Below, one piece after another: positions 39,060 to 48,284 of a stretch of DNA of 64,000 nucleotides. Below the pieces are notes generated by a model. It was not told where the DNA came from. It saw nothing but the letters and a program-made list of their open reading frames with translations, and searched no databases. Position 1 is the stretch's first letter, and each line of letters starts with the position of its first letter. A program made the translations under genes and the position numbers. Origin of the DNA: Silicimonas sp. (lineage in GTDB: Bacteria > Pseudomonadota > Alphaproteobacteria > Rhodobacterales > Rhodobacteraceae); contig JAJEGW010000086.1 in the NCBI GenBank assembly GCA_022819605.1, forward strand, positions 1-64,000, read 5' to 3'.

Positions 39060-40585
39060 GTTGCTTTCTCCGACACGGCAATGCCCGCTTCGTGGAACGG
39101 GTCGGTGATCTGTTCAAGGATGTTGGCCGAGGTCATCTCGTCCAGTTGCAGATCGCCGATCCGGACCCCGCGATAAAAGCTGATGATCCGGTCCGGCAAG
39201 TTGGTGATTTCCTGTATGTCGGTCGAGGCCACGACGATGGCGGCCCCCTGGTCCGCAAGATCGCGGAGAATCTGGTAGATCTCGGCCCGTGCGCCAACGT
39301 CCACGCCGCGTGTGGGTTCGTTCACAAGGATCACCTTGGGCGAGATCGACAGCCACTTGCCAAGCGCAACCTTCTGCTGGTTTCCTCCTGAGAGGACTCC
39401 GGCCTCCTGCGGCAGGCGCTTTGGGTCCACGGTAAACTTGATGGCGTTCTCGGTCGTCGAAGCCCGTTCTTTCGCGCCGTTCAAAAGTCCGTTGCGCGAG
39501 ATCGTTTCGATCGCCGGGGCCGACAGGTTCTCCATGATCGGGCGACCAAGGAACAGCCCGTCATGCTTTCGATCTTCGGAACAGAAGGCAATGCCGCGGC
39601 GGATGGCGTCCTTTGGACGCGAGGCCATGAATTCTTCGCCTCTGTAGTGCAACGTCCCGCCGCGCGATTTCGTGGATCCGGTCATGGCTCCGAGGATCTC
39701 GGAGGTGCCTGACCCAAGCTGCCCTGCAAGGCCCAGAATTTCCCCGGGATACACTTCGAAGCTGATGGGTTCGAGGATGCCGTCCGGCCAGAGATCCCGC
39801 ACTCTCAGGGTGGGGGTCTCGCGCGTGATCGGTTTACGTGCCGGGTACATGTCACCAAGCTCGAAACCCAGCATGAGTTCAACGAGAGAGTTGACATCCA
39901 TGTCCGTCGCCGCGCGGGGAGCCTGGCTTTCGCCGTCCCGCAGCACCGTGATCCGGTCGCAGATCTTGAAGATCTCGTCCAATCGATGGCTTACGTAAAT
40001 CACCGATTTTCCGCGATCCTTCAATCGCTTCACCATGTCCAGGATTCGGATTGAATCTGTCTCGCCAAGTGCTGCCGTGGGCTCGTCAAGGATCAGCACT
40101 TGCGGGTTGTGCGCAATCAGCCGCGCAACCTCAACCAGATGCTGTTCACCGACGGAAAGCCGGTTCGTGACGCGCATCGGGTTGATGTGCCCAAGCCCGA
40201 CCTCTTCCAGGAAAGGCTTAGCCTTCTTCGCGAGCAAGCCTTTAGAGGCAATCTGCGGGACGCCGTCGCCTGCAAGAAAGATGTTTTCGGCGACGCTCAT
40301 CGTCGGGATCAGGCTCAACTCCTGCTGGGCGATGGCGATACCGGCATGTTCGGCAGCGGTCGGGCTGCCGAAGTGGCGGACTTCACCGTCATAGAAGTAC
40401 TCTCCGGTGAAACCTGTGTCGAACCCTCCGATGATCTTTACCAAAGTGGACTTTCCGGCACCGTTCTCGCCGACCAAGCCCATGATTTCGCCACGTCCGA
40501 TTTCAAAGCTCGCGCCTTTCAACGCCTGGATCGCACCATAGTCGCGGCTGATGTTTGTGAGCTGAAGAAGCAGTTGATCCGCCAT
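39056..40585 (-). CDS. CUT2 sugar ABC ATP-binding protein
   Basis: RbsA-like ATPase with two nucleotide-binding domains in one chain, 509 residues from the ATG at 40585 (ribosome site GGGAGG). The first domain has Walker A GENGAGKST, signature LSVGEQHLVEVARLI and Walker B VLILDEPTAAL; the second has the degenerate loop GQLGSGTSE instead of a Walker A, signature LSGGNQQKVALGKWL and VILVNEPTRGVD. This asymmetry is normal in RbsA-type proteins. It lies 88 bases downstream of the binding-protein gene behind a hairpin. Confidence 0.93.
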   Translation of the reverse strand: MADQLLLQLTNISRDYGAIQALKGASFEIGRGEIMGLVGENGAGKSTLVKIIGGFDTGFTGEYFYDGEVRHFGSPTAAEHAGIAIAQQELSLIPTMSVAENIFLAGDGVPQIASKGLLAKKAKPFLEEVGLGHINPMRVTNRLSVGEQHLVEVARLIAHNPQVLILDEPTAALGETDSIRILDMVKRLKDRGKSVIYVSHRLDEIFKICDRITVLRDGESQAPRAATDMDVNSLVELMLGFELGDMYPARKPITRETPTLRVRDLWPDGILEPISFEVYPGEILGLAGQLGSGTSEILGAMTGSTKSRGGTLHYRGEEFMASRPKDAIRRGIAFCSEDRKHDGLFLGRPIMENLSAPAIETISRNGLLNGAKERASTTENAIKFTVDPKRLPQEAGVLSGGNQQKVALGKWLSISPKVILVNEPTRGVDVGARAEIYQILRDLADQGAAIVVASTDIQEITNLPDRIISFYRGVRIGDLQLDEMTSANILEQITDPFHEAGIAVSEKAT

Positions 40586-40626
40586 GGCCACCTCCCTGAT
40601 CCAGTCGGGACTCTCCTGTTCTTAGC

Positions 40627-40659
40627 GGAAAAAGGGCGCCCTGTCGCTAGGGCGCCCTT
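40627..40659 (-). terminator. Intercistronic hairpin after binding-protein gene
   Basis: AAGGGCGCCCT and AGGGCGCCCTT (40632-40642 and 40649-40659) form an 11-bp stem with a six-base loop; on the minus strand it is followed by five T residues. Placed 15 bases beyond the binding-protein stop, it should end most transcripts there and protect them, giving more binding protein than membrane components. Confidence 0.75.
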
Positions 40660-40673
40660 CCTGGTTTCTGGGC

Positions 40674-41708
40674 TTAGCCGCCCCAGGCGCCGGAGCACAG
40701 CTCGTCGATGCCGTAGAGCTTGCCGTCATATCCGCGAAGCGCAACTGTGTCGATGTTTGTCGCGGTCACCGCCGGGTTCGGCGTGAAGTTGATGTAGTTC
40801 GCCAACGCGCCGGTCTCGAGATACTCTTCGACCATTTTGATGGCGAGCTGCCCTTCGTGCAGCGGCGACTGAAGCGTGGTGCCGAACTGCTTGCCTTCCT
40901 CGATCAACTGCTTGTCGCCATTGCAGACAGTTCCGACTGCAATCACGTCTTCTCCCATGGTGTAGCCTGCTTCCTCAAGCGCCTTGATGCCGCCGGTGAG
41001 AATCGCATCGTCCATGCCGTAGACAAAGTGGATGCCTTCGTCGCGAAGCGCTGCGATGGCTTTTGCCGCACCTTTATAGCCGTTGGCCTGACCGAAGCCC
41101 TCGTCCACGTCGCCAATGATGGTCAGGTCCGAACCGGCGATCGCTTCCTTGAACGCGTTGATCGACAGGCCGTAGCCACCATAGCTGTGCGGGTAGCTCA
41201 GCACCAGAACGTTGAAGCCTTCGCCGCCAGAAGCCTTCTTGGCCGCCGCCGCCTCGCGCATCATGTAGCCGGCGTTCCGGGCACGCAAGCGGTCATCTGG
41301 GCCAGCATAGCCAAAGATGTACTGCTTGTCCTGCTCGTTCGGAAGCTGGTTGATTTTCAGAACCGGAACTCCTGTCCTGGAAAGTGCTCGCAGCGACCCT
41401 AGGCCTGCGACCGCGTCGGACGGCCACCAGATGAAGACGTCAGGCAGGACGCCGGCTGCCAGAACCTGCTGAACCTGCTGGTCCTGTTCGGCTTGGTTGA
41501 ACTGGTTTTCAAAAACCTGGATGTCAAAGCCCTTGAGTTCGGCAGTACCCTTGATGCCTTTGATGAAACGCCCGATATAGGCCTCGCCGGCGGGACCATT
41601 GAACGAGATGATCGACGGCTTGTCTTGCGCGAGCGATGCTGTAGCCATGGCACCGAAGGCCAGCACGCCGACCGACACGTTGCGTATGGTCTTTCCAAAA
41701 TAAGTCAT
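40674..41708 (-). CDS. CUT2 periplasmic sugar-binding protein
   Basis: RbsB/periplasmic-binding-protein-like II-type receptor of 344 residues with a signal peptide ending near ASLAQ-DK. Mature sequence starts PSIISFNGPAGEAYIGRFIK and contains the hinge strand stretch VYGMDDAILTGGIKALEEAG. GGGAGGA precedes the ATG. First gene of the operon binding protein-ATPase-permease-permease-regulator. The sugar is not evident from sequence; the divergent dehydrogenase suggests a sugar or polyol oxidised after uptake. Confidence 0.88.
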   Translation of the reverse strand: MTYFGKTIRNVSVGVLAFGAMATASLAQDKPSIISFNGPAGEAYIGRFIKGIKGTAELKGFDIQVFENQFNQAEQDQQVQQVLAAGVLPDVFIWWPSDAVAGLGSLRALSRTGVPVLKINQLPNEQDKQYIFGYAGPDDRLRARNAGYMMREAAAAKKASGGEGFNVLVLSYPHSYGGYGLSINAFKEAIAGSDLTIIGDVDEGFGQANGYKGAAKAIAALRDEGIHFVYGMDDAILTGGIKALEEAGYTMGEDVIAVGTVCNGDKQLIEEGKQFGTTLQSPLHEGQLAIKMVEEYLETGALANYINFTPNPAVTATNIDTVALRGYDGKLYGIDELCSGAWGG

Positions 41709-41810
41709 TGAGTCCTCCCTTCAGGAATTTAGACGAATTCCTTTCGCCGCGCGCAGTTTGTCAAAATAATACAGCGGCAAATTCCACGTTTTCGTCCATA
41801 ATGGATTAAC

Positions 41811-41829
41811 TTGGTCCAATTCGGATCAA
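41811..41829. promoter_or_regulatory. Inverted repeat between sugar operon and dehydrogenase
   Basis: TTGGTCC-AATTC-GGATCAA is an inverted repeat with six of seven pairs matching, about 100 bases upstream of the binding-protein start and 78 bases upstream of the divergent dehydrogenase. The flanking bases are AT-rich compared with the genes. It could be the operator by which the regulator at 35042-36829 controls both directions. Confidence 0.4.
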
Positions 41830-41906
41830 ATCCGGCTGTGGGCGGCAATTGCTTCGAGATAGGTTTCTGCGGAAAACTGAAGAGATGCGCCTTGGGAGGA
41901 CGCTAG

Positions 41907-42716
41907 ATGGATACGCAACGACTCGCTGGAAAGAACATCCTTATTACGGGCGCCGCACAAGGCATGGGGGCAGCAAATGCGGAGTGTTTTGCGGAGCAGG
42001 GGGCGAACGTCTGTATCGGCGATATAAATTTTGACGGTGTTCAGGCAGTGGCTGAGCGTATCAATGCTGCCGGAAATGGTCAGGCTGTGGCCGTCCGGAT
42101 GGACGTTACCAGCCGCGAAGACAACGCTGCGGCAGTTGCAAGAACCGTTGAAGCCTATGGGTCGATCAACGTCGCTCTTCTCAATGCCGGTGTGAACAAG
42201 CCCCGCATGTTCATGGACATCGATGAAGATAACTGGGACATGGTAATGAACATCAACGCCAAGGGTGTTCTTCTGGGCATGCAGGAGGCGGCCCGACAGA
42301 TGATCGCCCAAGGGCCGATGGATGACCATCCTTACAAGATCATTCCGGTCGGATCTATCGTGTCGCGCACCGCGTTTCTGGATGTCATTCCCTATTGCTG
42401 CTCGAAATACGCCGTTCTGGCCATGATCATCGGCGGAGCCAAGGCGCTCTGGGAGCACAAGATCACGGTAAACGGCTATGGCCCGGGTGTGGTGAAGACC
42501 GAGCTATGGGAGCAGCTCGACAAGGATCTCGTTGAGATCGGCATGTTTGAGGAAGAAGGCCAGTCGATGGACCACCTCGCCAATACCATGATCCTGATGA
42601 AGAGGCTCTCGACGCCAGACGACGTAAAGGGCACGGCCGCGTTCCTTTGTTCGAACGAAAGCGACTACATGACCGGACAGCTCATCATGATCGACGGCGG
42701 CATGATCATGCAATGA
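41907..42716 (+). CDS. SDR-family oxidoreductase, linked to sugar transport
   Basis: Classical short-chain dehydrogenase, 269 residues, NAD(P)-binding TGAAQGMG at 14-21, NAG motif (LLNAGVN), catalytic Ser150, Tyr163 and Lys167 (YCCSK). The ATG follows GGGAGGACG. The acidic residue in GDINFD at the end of the second strand favours NAD over NADP. It is divergent from the CUT2 operon and likely oxidises the imported sugar or polyol. The closest named group may be sorbitol/ribitol-type dehydrogenases, but substrate cannot be assigned. Confidence 0.88.
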   Translation: MDTQRLAGKNILITGAAQGMGAANAECFAEQGANVCIGDINFDGVQAVAERINAAGNGQAVAVRMDVTSREDNAAAVARTVEAYGSINVALLNAGVNKPRMFMDIDEDNWDMVMNINAKGVLLGMQEAARQMIAQGPMDDHPYKIIPVGSIVSRTAFLDVIPYCCSKYAVLAMIIGGAKALWEHKITVNGYGPGVVKTELWEQLDKDLVEIGMFEEEGQSMDHLANTMILMKRLSTPDDVKGTAAFLCSNESDYMTGQLIMIDGGMIMQ

Positions 42717-43305
42717 TCCGGGCGCTTCGTCGTGCAAGGCGTGCGGGCCTCGTCTGACCGGATTGCTCAGGCGACCTTGAGAGTCGGCGACAGGCGACGA
42801 TGACGCGCGCAGATTGGCCCGCATCCGAATTTGAAATCAGAAATGTGCGCACTGACGTCGAATGTCGTGCCTCCACAGGATCTGGAACCCGGTTGGAATC
42901 GGGGCGTCGCGTTCCGGATTGGCGTCACGCGTCAGTGGATTTCAAACGCCGCCGTGATCATCTCTCACGTTCTGGTCCAGATCATGATCGGGCTCCGTGG
43001 TTCTGACCGAGGCGTATCGGTGTTTGCCGACCTGATCCTGCCGGTGACGACGTCCAAGCGTGGCGCGGCGTTCGATGTCGCCGGGTTCGCCAACGCAAAT
43101 GGCGTTTCCGCCAGGAACGCCTTCTCCACGGGCCTGAACTCAGCGAACAACAGGGTCGCCATCGATAGCGTGATCACCGGGAAGGAGGCCAAAGGCGACA
43201 CTGATTTTGCGTGACCGACGGGTGCCAGGTCATGGGTGTACTTTTGCCGGGCATGAACGGACCTGACCGTTGCCAATTGGCTCGCGACAGTGATGGAGTG
43301 GTGCG
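42717..43305. other. Intergenic region, no recognised gene
   Basis: A 589-base stretch between the dehydrogenase and the converging acyl-CoA dehydrogenase gene. The longest plus-strand frame (42831-43214, 127 codons, starting MKSEMCALTS) has no ribosome site and no family resemblance; frames on the other strand are equally unconvincing. It may be degraded sequence. Confidence 0.45.
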
Positions 43306-44931
43306 TCAGGTGGTTTCAAGTCCGTGTGCCAGCACAGCATTCGTGTGCATCGTCGCAAGGGTTCCGCTCGTGCGGCCACGGTTTCCAGACAGCCGGGAGT
43401 CAACAAAGGCTTCGGCTACCCTGCCATCCCCGTGCCGCAGGAGCGCGGACGCCGTCAGCAACAGTGCCGTGCGCTCCGCGAACCATCTTGCCTCCGCTTC
43501 AGGCACTTGCGCCTGCCAGCGTGACCGATGTTCGGCGAGGGCGGAGTCATAGGCCTTGTCCATTCCCGCCGCGGAATCCAGATCGGCGTTCAACCCATCC
43601 GCGGCCATGGGAACCTTTGCAAGCGTCCTAAGGACGTCGAGACAGATGACGTTGCCCGACCCTTCCCATATGCCGTTCAGAGGCGCCTCGCGGAAGAGCA
43701 TGGGAAGCGTTGTCTCCTCGACATATCCCATGCCGCCAAGCACCTCCATCGCCTCGCCGACCACCATCGGGCAGAGCTTGTTGTTCAGATACTTCGCCAG
43801 AGCCACGCCGATCCGCGCAAAGGCCCGGTCTTCCGGAGTGTGTCCATCAAAGCTACGCGCAACGTGCATGCCAAGGGTCAGCGCTCCTTGCCAGTCGAGG
43901 GCAAGGTCGGCGAGAACCGTGCGCATCAGCGGCTGGTCGATCAGACGCTTCTGGAATGCGAGACGGTTCGAAACCCAGTGAAAGGCTTCACGGAGCGCGG
44001 CACGCATGAGGCCAGCAGGCGCAATCGCAGTGTCTAGGCGCGTGTGGTGCACCATTTCGACGATGGTGCGTACGCCTGCGCCGTCCTCTCCAACACGGTA
44101 GGCCAGGGCACCGTGGTACTCGATTTCGGCCGAAGCGTTCGAGCGGTTGCCAAGCTTTTCCTTCAGTCTCTGGATTCGGATGCCGTTCCGTTCGCCGTCC
44201 AGCCATCGCGGCACAAGGAAACAGGTCAGGCCGGAACCGGTTCGGGCCAGCGTCAGGAACCCGTCCGACATCGGCGCGGAACAGAACCACTTGTGGCCCG
44301 TCAGCCGCCACGCATCCCCGTCGCGCTCCGCAACGGTTGAATTGGCCCTGACATCGGATCCGCCCTGCTTTTCGGTCATCGCCATTCCGAGAGTCACGCC
44401 CGATTTCATTTGCGCGGGCTTGGCTGCGGGATCGTATTCCCGGGACAGGGCCAGGGCGCTCCAGTCGTCGTGCAGACCTTCCGCTGTGCTTATCACGGGC
44501 TGCGCGGCATAAGTCATTGTCAATGGGCAGCAATGGCCAGGTTCCACCTGGCTGGCCAGATAGACCATGGCCGCATGTGCGACGTGGCCGCCAGCATCGC
44601 GCTCCCATGCCACCGAGTGGTACCCGGCGGCGACCGAGGTGGTCATGAACCGGTGATAGTCTGGGTGAAAGATCACTTCGTCCAGACGGCGGCCAGCTTG
44701 GTCGAAGGGACGGAATTCGGGCGTGTGCCGTTCGGCATTCCGTGCCGCTTCCCGCATCTCGCGTTGCCCGAGGGTCGCGCCGTAGGCGGCAAGCGAACTG
44801 TCCTTCCCGTCCTTGCCAGCCAGCAAGCGCAGCACGATGTCGTCGGTCCAGAGGTCACGGTCGCCCGCAGCTTCTGGTTGATTGGTTACGTCATGCGTTT
44901 CGAGCAGTGAGGTTGCGGGCAGTTCCGTCAT
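43306..44931 (-). CDS. AidB-type acyl-CoA dehydrogenase
   Basis: Flavin enzyme of the acyl-CoA dehydrogenase superfamily, 541 residues, in the long AidB/isovaleryl-like subgroup. Typical blocks are GMAMTEKQGGSDVRAN (FAD-binding), GHKWFCSAPMSDGFL, EKLGNRSNASAEIEYHGA and the C-terminal VLGGMGYVEET...GIWEGSGNV. E. coli AidB binds DNA and responds to alkylation, but many relatives work in acyl-CoA oxidation. The C-terminal extension of about 100 residues is AidB-like. The gene is preceded on the same strand by a thiolase gene (368 bases apart), which points to catabolism. Confidence 0.85.
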   Translation of the reverse strand: MTELPATSLLETHDVTNQPEAAGDRDLWTDDIVLRLLAGKDGKDSSLAAYGATLGQREMREAARNAERHTPEFRPFDQAGRRLDEVIFHPDYHRFMTTSVAAGYHSVAWERDAGGHVAHAAMVYLASQVEPGHCCPLTMTYAAQPVISTAEGLHDDWSALALSREYDPAAKPAQMKSGVTLGMAMTEKQGGSDVRANSTVAERDGDAWRLTGHKWFCSAPMSDGFLTLARTGSGLTCFLVPRWLDGERNGIRIQRLKEKLGNRSNASAEIEYHGALAYRVGEDGAGVRTIVEMVHHTRLDTAIAPAGLMRAALREAFHWVSNRLAFQKRLIDQPLMRTVLADLALDWQGALTLGMHVARSFDGHTPEDRAFARIGVALAKYLNNKLCPMVVGEAMEVLGGMGYVEETTLPMLFREAPLNGIWEGSGNVICLDVLRTLAKVPMAADGLNADLDSAAGMDKAYDSALAEHRSRWQAQVPEAEARWFAERTALLLTASALLRHGDGRVAEAFVDSRLSGNRGRTSGTLATMHTNAVLAHGLETT

Positions 44932-45299
44932 CGAGTGTGGGTCCGTACATCCTGGTTCGGGGTTCCGTGCGACTCAGGGTGGTCCGGCCGCCGGCGTCTT
45001 TCGGGCCAATTCTGGCACGGCAAAAGTCGCATTGCCAGTTGCATGCGAACATTGTCCTGTCCACGCGGTTCCCTTGGGCCGGACGCATTTGGAAACATCC
45101 GGTTGCCCATGCTGGTGGCATCCGGTTGCCCGGACGGCCTTATTGGGACGCAGCGACAACGAGTCGTGAATTGCAGCAATCGCATTGGCACTTGGCAGCA
45201 TTGTTGTGACCGGCAAGATTTGCGAATTCGAGCCTGCGGGTGCGGAGACCACAACATGCTTGGCGGAACCCGCCTCCGGGGCAAGGCACGAAGGCGCTT
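44932..45299. other. Intergenic region between thiolase and acyl-CoA dehydrogenase
   Basis: A 368-base gap between two minus-strand genes. It should carry the promoter of the acyl-CoA dehydrogenase gene. No coding frame or strong hairpin is recognisable. Confidence 0.45.
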
Positions 45300-46505
45300 C
45301 TACCCGACCCCCTCAAGAGCGAGCGCGATTCCTTGGCCAACACCGATGCACATGGTGCAAAGTGCAAGGGACAGGCCCCGGTTCTGGAGCTCGATCGCGG
45401 CTGTCAGTGCCAGCCTCGCTCCTGACATGCCCAGCGGATGCCCGAGGGCGATGGCTCCGCCATTCGGATTCACGAAGTCCGCGTCGTCGGGAAGTCCGAG
45501 TTGACGCGTTACCGCCAGCGCCTGCGCCGCGAACGCCTCGTTCAACTCGATGATGTCCAGATCGGTTGTCGCAATGCCAAGGCGGTCCAGCAGCTTTTCG
45601 CTGGCGGGAGCTGGGCCAATGCCCATGATTCGTGGCGGAACGCCAGCTGCCGCGGCCCCCAAGACCCGCGCCTTCGGTGTCAGCCCGTAGCGCTCGATCG
45701 CCGCTTCTGACGCGACAAACAGCGCCGCGGCGCCGTCATTCACGCCAGACGCGTTGCCGGCGGTAACAGAGCCGCCGTCGCGGAAAGGGGCTGGCAACGC
45801 AGCGAGCTTGTCAAGCGAGGTCCGGCGTGGATGCTCGTCGGTGTCGAAGACGACCGGGTCGGCCCGCCGCCGGGGAATGGAGACCGGGGTGATCTCTTGC
45901 CCGAGTCGCCCGCTTTCGATGGCCCGCGCCGCTCGCTCCTGCGACCGGAGCGCGAACGCATCCTGATCGGCCCGCGAAATACCGAATTCCGAGGCGACGT
46001 TCTCTGCGGTTTCCGGCATGCTGTCGACGCCGTACTCCGTCTTCATCCTGCGATTGACGAAGCGCCAGCCAATGGTCGTGTCGAAGACCTCCGCCTGTCT
46101 GGAAAACGCCGCAGTCGCCTTGGGCATCACCATGGGCGCACGCGTCATGCTCTCGACGCCGCCGGCAAGAATCACGTCCGCTTCGCCCGCCCTGATTGCG
46201 CGCGCCGCCATGGCCACTGCGTCAAGACCGGATCCACAAAGCCGGTTGATGGTTGCACCACCCACGGTTTCGGGCAGCCCGGCCAACAGCGCCGACATCC
46301 GTGCCACGTTACGATTGTCCTCACCAGCCTGGTTGGCGCATCCCATGATCACGTCGTCAACCGCGGCGGGGTCGAGCGACGGCGCGGATGCCATGACGGC
46401 ACGGATCACCTCTCCCAGCAGATCGTCGGGACGTCTTGCCGCGAGCGTTCCGCCATATCGGCCAATGGCGCTACGCAGTCCTTCGCAAATGAATGCTTCA
46501 GCCAC
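45300..46505 (-). CDS. Thiolase (acetyl-CoA acyltransferase, PcaF-like)
   Basis: Type I thiolase that cleaves 3-oxoacyl-CoA to acetyl-CoA and a shortened acyl-CoA. Of 401 residues, Cys90 (NRLCGSGLDA) is the acyl nucleophile, His356 (GHPLGMSG) and Cys386 (CTMCIGVGQG) complete the site. The motif GVESMTRAP and the C-terminal CTMCIGVGQG match the 3-oxoadipyl-CoA thiolase subgroup rather than short-chain biosynthetic thiolases. No other beta-ketoadipate gene is in the window, so the exact substrate is open. Confidence 0.9.
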   Translation of the reverse strand: MAEAFICEGLRSAIGRYGGTLAARRPDDLLGEVIRAVMASAPSLDPAAVDDVIMGCANQAGEDNRNVARMSALLAGLPETVGGATINRLCGSGLDAVAMAARAIRAGEADVILAGGVESMTRAPMVMPKATAAFSRQAEVFDTTIGWRFVNRRMKTEYGVDSMPETAENVASEFGISRADQDAFALRSQERAARAIESGRLGQEITPVSIPRRRADPVVFDTDEHPRRTSLDKLAALPAPFRDGGSVTAGNASGVNDGAAALFVASEAAIERYGLTPKARVLGAAAAGVPPRIMGIGPAPASEKLLDRLGIATTDLDIIELNEAFAAQALAVTRQLGLPDDADFVNPNGGAIALGHPLGMSGARLALTAAIELQNRGLSLALCTMCIGVGQGIALALEGVG

Positions 46506-46700
46506 TTTTGTCCTCGCTGAGCGGTTGTCCGCAATCGTTGCGGCACTTCATTCTACGGGATGCCCGACATGGCATGACCCGAAGCGCATGCGTCGGCCAG
46601 CGGTGCGTCGATCAGGGCATGCTTGATGAAATTACCTGCGTACCCGCCAGTCTCGCTGCGGGTTTGGGGTGGCCTGCGGCAGGGTCCGCAGGCACCTTGA

Positions 46701-47153
46701 TCAATTGCCGGACCTTCCGGGCAGGATCTTGGAGACGAAACGTCCGAGGCCGCCTTCCTGCACCGGAACTGGCTCTTCCTCGCTGGTCCCGCCGCAAAGA
46801 TCGGTCGACATGCCGTTCTCCGTCAAGGCAGCTGACAAAGACGGGTAATGTTTGAAGATGCTCTTGAACCCGGAGATTTCGAAGACCTCGTCGACTTCGG
46901 GCTGCAATCGGGCGATGACAACGGATCCACCCTCCGCTTCTACGCGCTTTGCAAGGACCAGCAAAGTTCGAAGCCCGGCACTGCTGACGAAGTCCACGTC
47001 GTCGAAGTCAAGCACTACCGGCAGGCCAAGCTTCAGGTCGAGTTCCTTGAGCCGGCTGTCGAGAACGGGCGCGGAATTTCCGTCAATCCGGCCAATGATC
47101 TTGATTGCCGTTCCGGTATCGGCCGCGAACACCTCAAGTTCCAATTCGGACAT
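46701..47153 (-). CDS. STAS-domain anti-sigma factor antagonist
   Basis: A 150-residue protein whose first ~105 residues form a STAS domain (SpoIIAA/RsbV type): GRIDGNSAPVLDSRLKEL and VLDFDDVDFVSSAGLRTLL, with the phospho-acceptor at Ser57 or Ser58. Such proteins release a sigma factor or regulate a partner when unphosphorylated. A further C-terminal tail (TSEEEPVPVQEGGLGRFVSKIL) ends in an amphipathic segment that may bind membrane or partner. The ATG at 47153 follows GGGAAGGGA; a longer in-frame start 28 codons up lacks homology. No RsbW-type kinase or phosphatase is adjacent. Confidence 0.82.
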   Translation of the reverse strand: MSELELEVFAADTGTAIKIIGRIDGNSAPVLDSRLKELDLKLGLPVVLDFDDVDFVSSAGLRTLLVLAKRVEAEGGSVVIARLQPEVDEVFEISGFKSIFKHYPSLSAALTENGMSTDLCGGTSEEEPVPVQEGGLGRFVSKILPGRSGN

Positions 47154-47250
47154 CGATTCCCTTCCCAGAATTGCCTCTCCAACCTGTATAGGAGAATTGC
47201 CGCCCAGACAGAAGCCCTTCAGCCATTTTGCGGTCACTTTCCGATGTAGA

Positions 47251-47280
47251 TAGATAGTTTGTCGGTGCAGTTGCGGTCAA
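47251..47280 (-). promoter_or_regulatory. Probable sigma-70 promoter of the STAS gene
   Basis: On the minus strand TTGACC (47280-47275) and TATCTA (47256-47251) are separated by 18 bases, about 100 bases upstream of the STAS start codon. Confidence 0.45.
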
Positions 47281-47411
47281 GTTGACACTTGAGATTCGGC
47301 TGAGACGGCGGGGCGGGTTCGCGTGCTGCGCTCAACGGATCAAGGAATTGGACGTCTGTCGTGGCCGCCAATTCGGTTGATCGCTCCTGCAGCGCAATGT
47401 ATCTGTGACCA

Positions 47412-48284
47412 ATGCAATTTGCGAACGTGAACCGGTCGGGTGAACTCGCGGCGAAACGTTATGCGGAGACGTTGGTCGCGAATTCGGGTTCCGCGTTTTT
47501 TTGGGCGATGCGACGCATGCTGCCCGCGAAACGCGACGCGATGTATGCGATTTACGCGTTTTGCCGGGAGGTCGACGACATAGCTGATGAGCCTGGCGAG
47601 ACATCCCGCAAGCAGGAGGCGCTCAACGGCTACAGGCGCGACGTGGAGCGGCTTTATCGAGGTGAGGAGCCGGCACGGGCGACGGTAAGGGCACTTGTCA
47701 GGCCGGCTTGCGATTACGAAATTGCGGAATCGGACCTCAATTGCGTGATTGACGGAATGATGACGGACGCCGCACCCTCCGTGCGCATTCCCGATGAAGC
47801 GGCCTTGGCGACATATGTTGACCGCGTGGCCTGTTCGGTCGGACGGATGTCCTGTCGGGTATTCGGACTCGATCCCGAGACCGGCAGGCAATTGGCGGCT
47901 TCACTCGGTTCGGCGCTTCAGTTGACCAACATCCTGCGCGACGTTCGTGAAGACGCCCGGCGCAACCGGATCTACCTTCCCGCATCAGCTCTTCGTAAGG
48001 CGGGTCTTGAATGTCCGCGCACCGACACGCTTGCCGACCAGCCTGCGGTGGACATTGTCTGTCAGGGGCTGTCGGAGAATGCATGGGACCACTTCGCGGC
48101 TGCGGACAGGATCATGGGCGCTTGCCGACCCCAGGACATTCGGCCAGCCAGGATGATGCGCGCGGTGTACGGAAATCTCCTGGAACGGATCGTCCGAGCG
48201 GGGTTCTCGCCGTTTCCCTCCGAACGGATCTCCCTCGGTTCGTTCCGAAAGGCCTGCCTGGCCATGCGCCACGGCCTGTTCTAG
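47412..48284 (+). CDS. hpnD: Presqualene diphosphate synthase
   Basis: Joins two farnesyl diphosphates into presqualene diphosphate, the first step of the bacterial three-enzyme route to squalene. The 290-residue protein is a trans-isoprenyl synthase with both aspartate-rich motifs, Asp55-Asp59 (REVDDIADE) and 177-181 (RDVREDARRNRIYLP). Length and the LTNILRDV helix are typical for HpnD. hpnE starts directly at the next base after the stop, and hpnC lies nearby on the other strand. Confidence 0.93.
   Translation: MQFANVNRSGELAAKRYAETLVANSGSAFFWAMRRMLPAKRDAMYAIYAFCREVDDIADEPGETSRKQEALNGYRRDVERLYRGEEPARATVRALVRPACDYEIAESDLNCVIDGMMTDAAPSVRIPDEAALATYVDRVACSVGRMSCRVFGLDPETGRQLAASLGSALQLTNILRDVREDARRNRIYLPASALRKAGLECPRTDTLADQPAVDIVCQGLSENAWDHFAAADRIMGACRPQDIRPARMMRAVYGNLLERIVRAGFSPFPSERISLGSFRKACLAMRHGLF

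Noticed and set aside
42831-43214. 127-codon plus-strand frame in the gap before the acyl-CoA dehydrogenase
   Set aside because: No ribosome site, no homology, and equally long frames on the other strand.
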